NCBI RefSeq assembly: GCF_001298445.1
Contig: NZ_CP012036.1
Location: 2,817,297 to 2,881,296 of the forward strand
Reading direction: 5' to 3'
Length of the DNA: 64,000 bases
Origin: Nostoc piscinale CENA21
Lineage (GTDB): Bacteria > Cyanobacteriota > Cyanobacteriia > Cyanobacteriales > Nostocaceae
Position numbers and translations under genes: made by a program. The notes under the pieces were generated by a model, which saw only the letters and a program-made list of their open reading frames with translations, searched no databases and had not been told where the DNA came from. Shown here in pieces: positions 61,924 through 64,000 of this stretch. How positions within the stretch are numbered: position 1 is the first letter of the stretch; every line of letters starts with the position of its first letter.

Positions 61924-63402
61924 ATGTCAAACTCGCTCAAAGCATCAACAACTGGACTGGCAATTGTAGACAAGGCGCGAAAACGTCTTGGTTGGACGAA
62001 AACTAGTACGGCGCGTTGGTGGCAAGATGCTCACACTTCTAGAGCTAGTTTAAGGCGATTTTGGCAGGGCGATCGCATTCAACAAGAAATTTTCATCGCT
62101 ATCTGTCAGGCTGTTGGCATTAATGATTGGCAAAGTATTGCAGAAATACTTGACGCAGACTTCGAGGAAGTCTCTACACAATACCTTGACTGGGATGAAG
62201 CACCTGATGTTGAAAGTTTTTATGGACGCAATCAAGAATTAACTAAGCTTGAACAATGGATTGTAGGCAATCGCTGTAAACTAATCATTATCACAGGGAT
62301 GGCTGGCATTGGCAAAACGTCTCTGGCTCTGGCTTTAGCTGATTGTCTTCAGTTAAAATTTGATGGCTTAATCTGGAAAACCCTTCATTTTGCGCCATCC
62401 CTAGTTTTGCTGTTAGATGGACTTCTCCACACCTTTAAGCAAACTCCAGTTGATGATTTTTCCCAAGATACCGCAAAACTCATTCACCATCTGCAACAGC
62501 GTCGGTGTTTATTAATACTTGATGGGTTGGATGAGTCAGAGAAACACTATCATCAATTTATCCAGCAATTAAGCCGCGCTCATCATCAAAGTTGCATTAT
62601 CCTCACCAGTCGAGAACAACCAAATATTATTGAGTCGAATAGTAAAACGGTTCGCAGTCTCACTTTAACAGGATTACCAAAAGCTGCGGCTGTGGAACTA
62701 TTGCAAGCCAGAGGATTCACAGGTAAGGAAATCGGATTATCACCCTTGATTCAACTTTATCGCGGCAATCCTTTGGCACTCAAACTAGTTACGCCATTGA
62801 TTCAGTCTGTGTTTGGTAAGAATATTGCGGCTTTTCTGAGTCAAAATACGATAGTAATTGGCGATCGCTTGCGTGCTATCCTTAAGCAACAGTTTGAACA
62901 ACTGAGTGATTTAGAACAAGATATTCTCTATTGGTTAGCAATTTGGCAACAACCAATTTCTTTTAGTCGCTTGCAAACTCATTTACTCATTTCTCTCGAC
63001 CCAGCTACAGTTTTAGATGCTATTGTCAGCTTGGAACGGCGATCGCTTTTAGAAAAATGGATTTGTAGTGATGCACCAGCTTTTACTTTGCAACCAATGG
63101 TGATGAAAATTGTCACCGATGAATTAGTAGAACGTGGGACTCAAGAGATAATTCAGGTTATGCAGAGTCAAGATATCGCTGATTTTAAAATTTTGCGAAC
63201 CCATTGGTTATTGCGTCCAGGCAGTGATGATATTGTTGGCGATCGCATTTTGCATCAACTACAAGAAAAACTCTGGCAGATTTATAGGGCAAATCTCGTA
63301 CAAAATCTCCAGCAAATTCTATTACTTTTAAATGATAAATCACCTTTAGCAATTGGTTATATTGCTTGCAATATCACAACAATTATTAATCGATTAGGAT
63401 AG
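61924..63402 (+). CDS. NB-ARC/STAND ATPase with N-terminal HTH-like domain, lacking a C-terminal repeat effector
   Basis: The protein has 492 residues. ATG 61924 (MSNSLKASTTGLAIVDKARK) opens a helical domain with RRFWQGDRIQQEIFIAICQA, common at the front of cyanobacterial STAND proteins. The ATPase has Walker A ITGMAGIGKTSLAL (about 120-133), Walker B LLILDGLDES (about 196), the sensor IILTSREQPN, and GNPLALKL, which is the GLPL-type motif. A winged-helix region follows. Homologues usually continue after a segment like IGYIACNITTIINRLG into WD40 or pentapeptide repeats. Here a stop comes at that point and an IS630 element begins about 100 nt later. It may be a truncated signalling ATPase. Confidence 0.8.
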   Translation: MSNSLKASTTGLAIVDKARKRLGWTKTSTARWWQDAHTSRASLRRFWQGDRIQQEIFIAICQAVGINDWQSIAEILDADFEEVSTQYLDWDEAPDVESFYGRNQELTKLEQWIVGNRCKLIIITGMAGIGKTSLALALADCLQLKFDGLIWKTLHFAPSLVLLLDGLLHTFKQTPVDDFSQDTAKLIHHLQQRRCLLILDGLDESEKHYHQFIQQLSRAHHQSCIILTSREQPNIIESNSKTVRSLTLTGLPKAAAVELLQARGFTGKEIGLSPLIQLYRGNPLALKLVTPLIQSVFGKNIAAFLSQNTIVIGDRLRAILKQQFEQLSDLEQDILYWLAIWQQPISFSRLQTHLLISLDPATVLDAIVSLERRSLLEKWICSDAPAFTLQPMVMKIVTDELVERGTQEIIQVMQSQDIADFKILRTHWLLRPGSDDIVGDRILHQLQEKLWQIYRANLVQNLQQILLLLNDKSPLAIGYIACNITTIINRLG

Positions 63403-63502
63403 TGACCAAATACTAGAAGTATTTAAAATAAATCCTGCTAAAACTGGATCTGCACTTACTGTCTCAGGATTTTCTAAACATTATTGTGGTTTATCAGGAT
63501 AA
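63398..63502 (+). pseudogene. 34-codon remnant after the NB-ARC gene
   Basis: One frame after the NB-ARC stop reads DQILEVFKINPAKTGSALTV, SGFSKHYCGLSG then stop. It is protein-like, with no start codon, and ends just before the IS element. It could be the tail of a gene lost in the same event. Confidence 0.25.
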
Positions 63503-63506
63503 TAAA

Positions 63507-64000
63507 TACAGCACTTTGCGTAACAGTTAGGCACAATATTTAAGAAGATAAAGTAAAAAATAAGATGAAACCATACTCAATAGATTTAAGAGAGAAAATA
63601 ATTAGTGTTTACGAAGCAGGAAATACATCAATTAGGAAAGTAGCAGCAAGATTCAAGGTAAGTAAAAATACAGTGCAAGGATTGGTAAAGCAAAAACGGG
63701 AACAAGGAACGTTACAGCCAAGACCAGCAACGGGAGGAAAAGCAAGTCAACTGTCTGGTTATGAACACCAGATAGAGGAAATGGTGGCGGAATTTCCAGA
63801 TTATACCCTAGCCGAATATTGTGAATATTGGGGAGAAAAAACAGGAGTCAGATTGAGTGAGAGTGCAATGTGCAGATTTCTCCAAAAACAAGAATTGACA
63901 GTCAAAAAAAACACTCAAAAGCAGCCAAGGTCACAGAGAAACAACACAAAATAAACGGTTAGAGTATTGGGAAATTATCCGGGATGTCTGCTGTACGGTT
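63507..64000 (+). mobile_element. IS630-family insertion sequence, left part (continues beyond window)
   Basis: A TA dinucleotide precedes CAGCACTTTGCGTAACAG, a plausible left terminal repeat with the TA target typical of IS630/Tc1 elements. The transposase gene starts 58 nt inside. The right end is not in the window. Confidence 0.7.
63565..63954 (+). CDS. IS630-family transposase, first frame (helix-turn-helix part)
   Basis: The 129-residue frame begins MKPYSIDLREKIISVYEAGN, followed by SIRKVAARFKVSKNTVQGLV, the DNA-binding half of IS630 transposases. After LQKQELTVKK the frame ends shortly, while another frame continues KKTLKSSQGHRETTQNKRLE YWEIIRDV (two pieces) to the window edge. The switch lies in an A8 run at 63904-63911; skipping one base joins them. 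IS630 elements commonly use such a frameshift to make the full transposase with its DDE domain, so this break may be programmed rather than a defect. Confidence 0.9.
   Translation: MKPYSIDLREKIISVYEAGNTSIRKVAARFKVSKNTVQGLVKQKREQGTLQPRPATGGKASQLSGYEHQIEEMVAEFPDYTLAEYCEYWGEKTGVRLSESAMCRFLQKQELTVKKNTQKQPRSQRNNTK

Overview
The window is chromosomal DNA of a filamentous, heterocyst-forming cyanobacterium of the Nostoc/Anabaena/Nodularia type. The evidence is nifB-fdxN with heptamer repeats between them, a CpcT/CpeT bilin lyase, an RppA-type regulator, very frequent HIP1 sites (GCGATCGC), short tandem repeats such as CAGCACT, and several families of small inverted-repeat elements in the intergenic DNA.

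Region 1 (1-17026) is the downstream part of a nonribosomal peptide cluster. A truncated ketoreductase-carrier protein carries an adenylation-like C-terminal remnant after the ketoreductase, as in keto-acid (A-KR-T) loading modules. It is followed by a giant NRPS, C-A-T-E-C-A-T-C-A-T, and a terminal thioester reductase. The pocket residues read Tyr/Hty/Phe-like, then Pro, then unassigned. The predicted product is a hydroxyacyl-D-aromatic-Pro-X aldehyde, the architecture of spumigins and aeruginosins. A hexapeptide acyltransferase and an ABC exporter follow. The NRPS (in its last carrier domain) and the exporter are both interrupted by single-base frame breaks in T7 and A8 tracts.

Region 2 (17080-20800) holds nifB and fdxN on the minus strand, without the usual nifS/nifU, and then about 1.7 kb of repeat-rich noncoding DNA. 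Region 3 (20800-34030) holds a cell-wall amidase, a LURP-one-like protein, a GNAT acetyltransferase, a type II NADH dehydrogenase, an orphan antitoxin with a toxin relic, a pentapeptide-repeat protein, an ECF-type ATPase, a frame-broken NYN nuclease-like gene, tRNA-Asn, a class V aminotransferase, and several small proteins.

Region 4 (34230-51500) is mostly housekeeping: class A PBP, tyrS, pyrF, a phosphodiesterase, cpcT, exonuclease III, rppA, hisG, a three-gene phosphorelay with overlapping genes (GAF/PAS kinase, Rcp1-like regulator, REC-PAS-PAS-kinase-REC hybrid), and a frame-broken pyrB. Region 5 (51500-64000) has paired miniature inverted-repeat elements, a di-heme cytochrome, 1.4 kb of noncoding DNA, mgtE, a conserved unknown protein, an MpaB/DUF2236 oxygenase divergent from a TetR-tautomerase pair, an NB-ARC ATPase without a C-terminal effector, and the left end of an IS630-type element.

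A recurring theme is coding frames broken at 7-8 nt A/T runs. Another is intergenic repeat sequence inserted in frame into real genes (two adenylation domains and one kinase ATPase domain).
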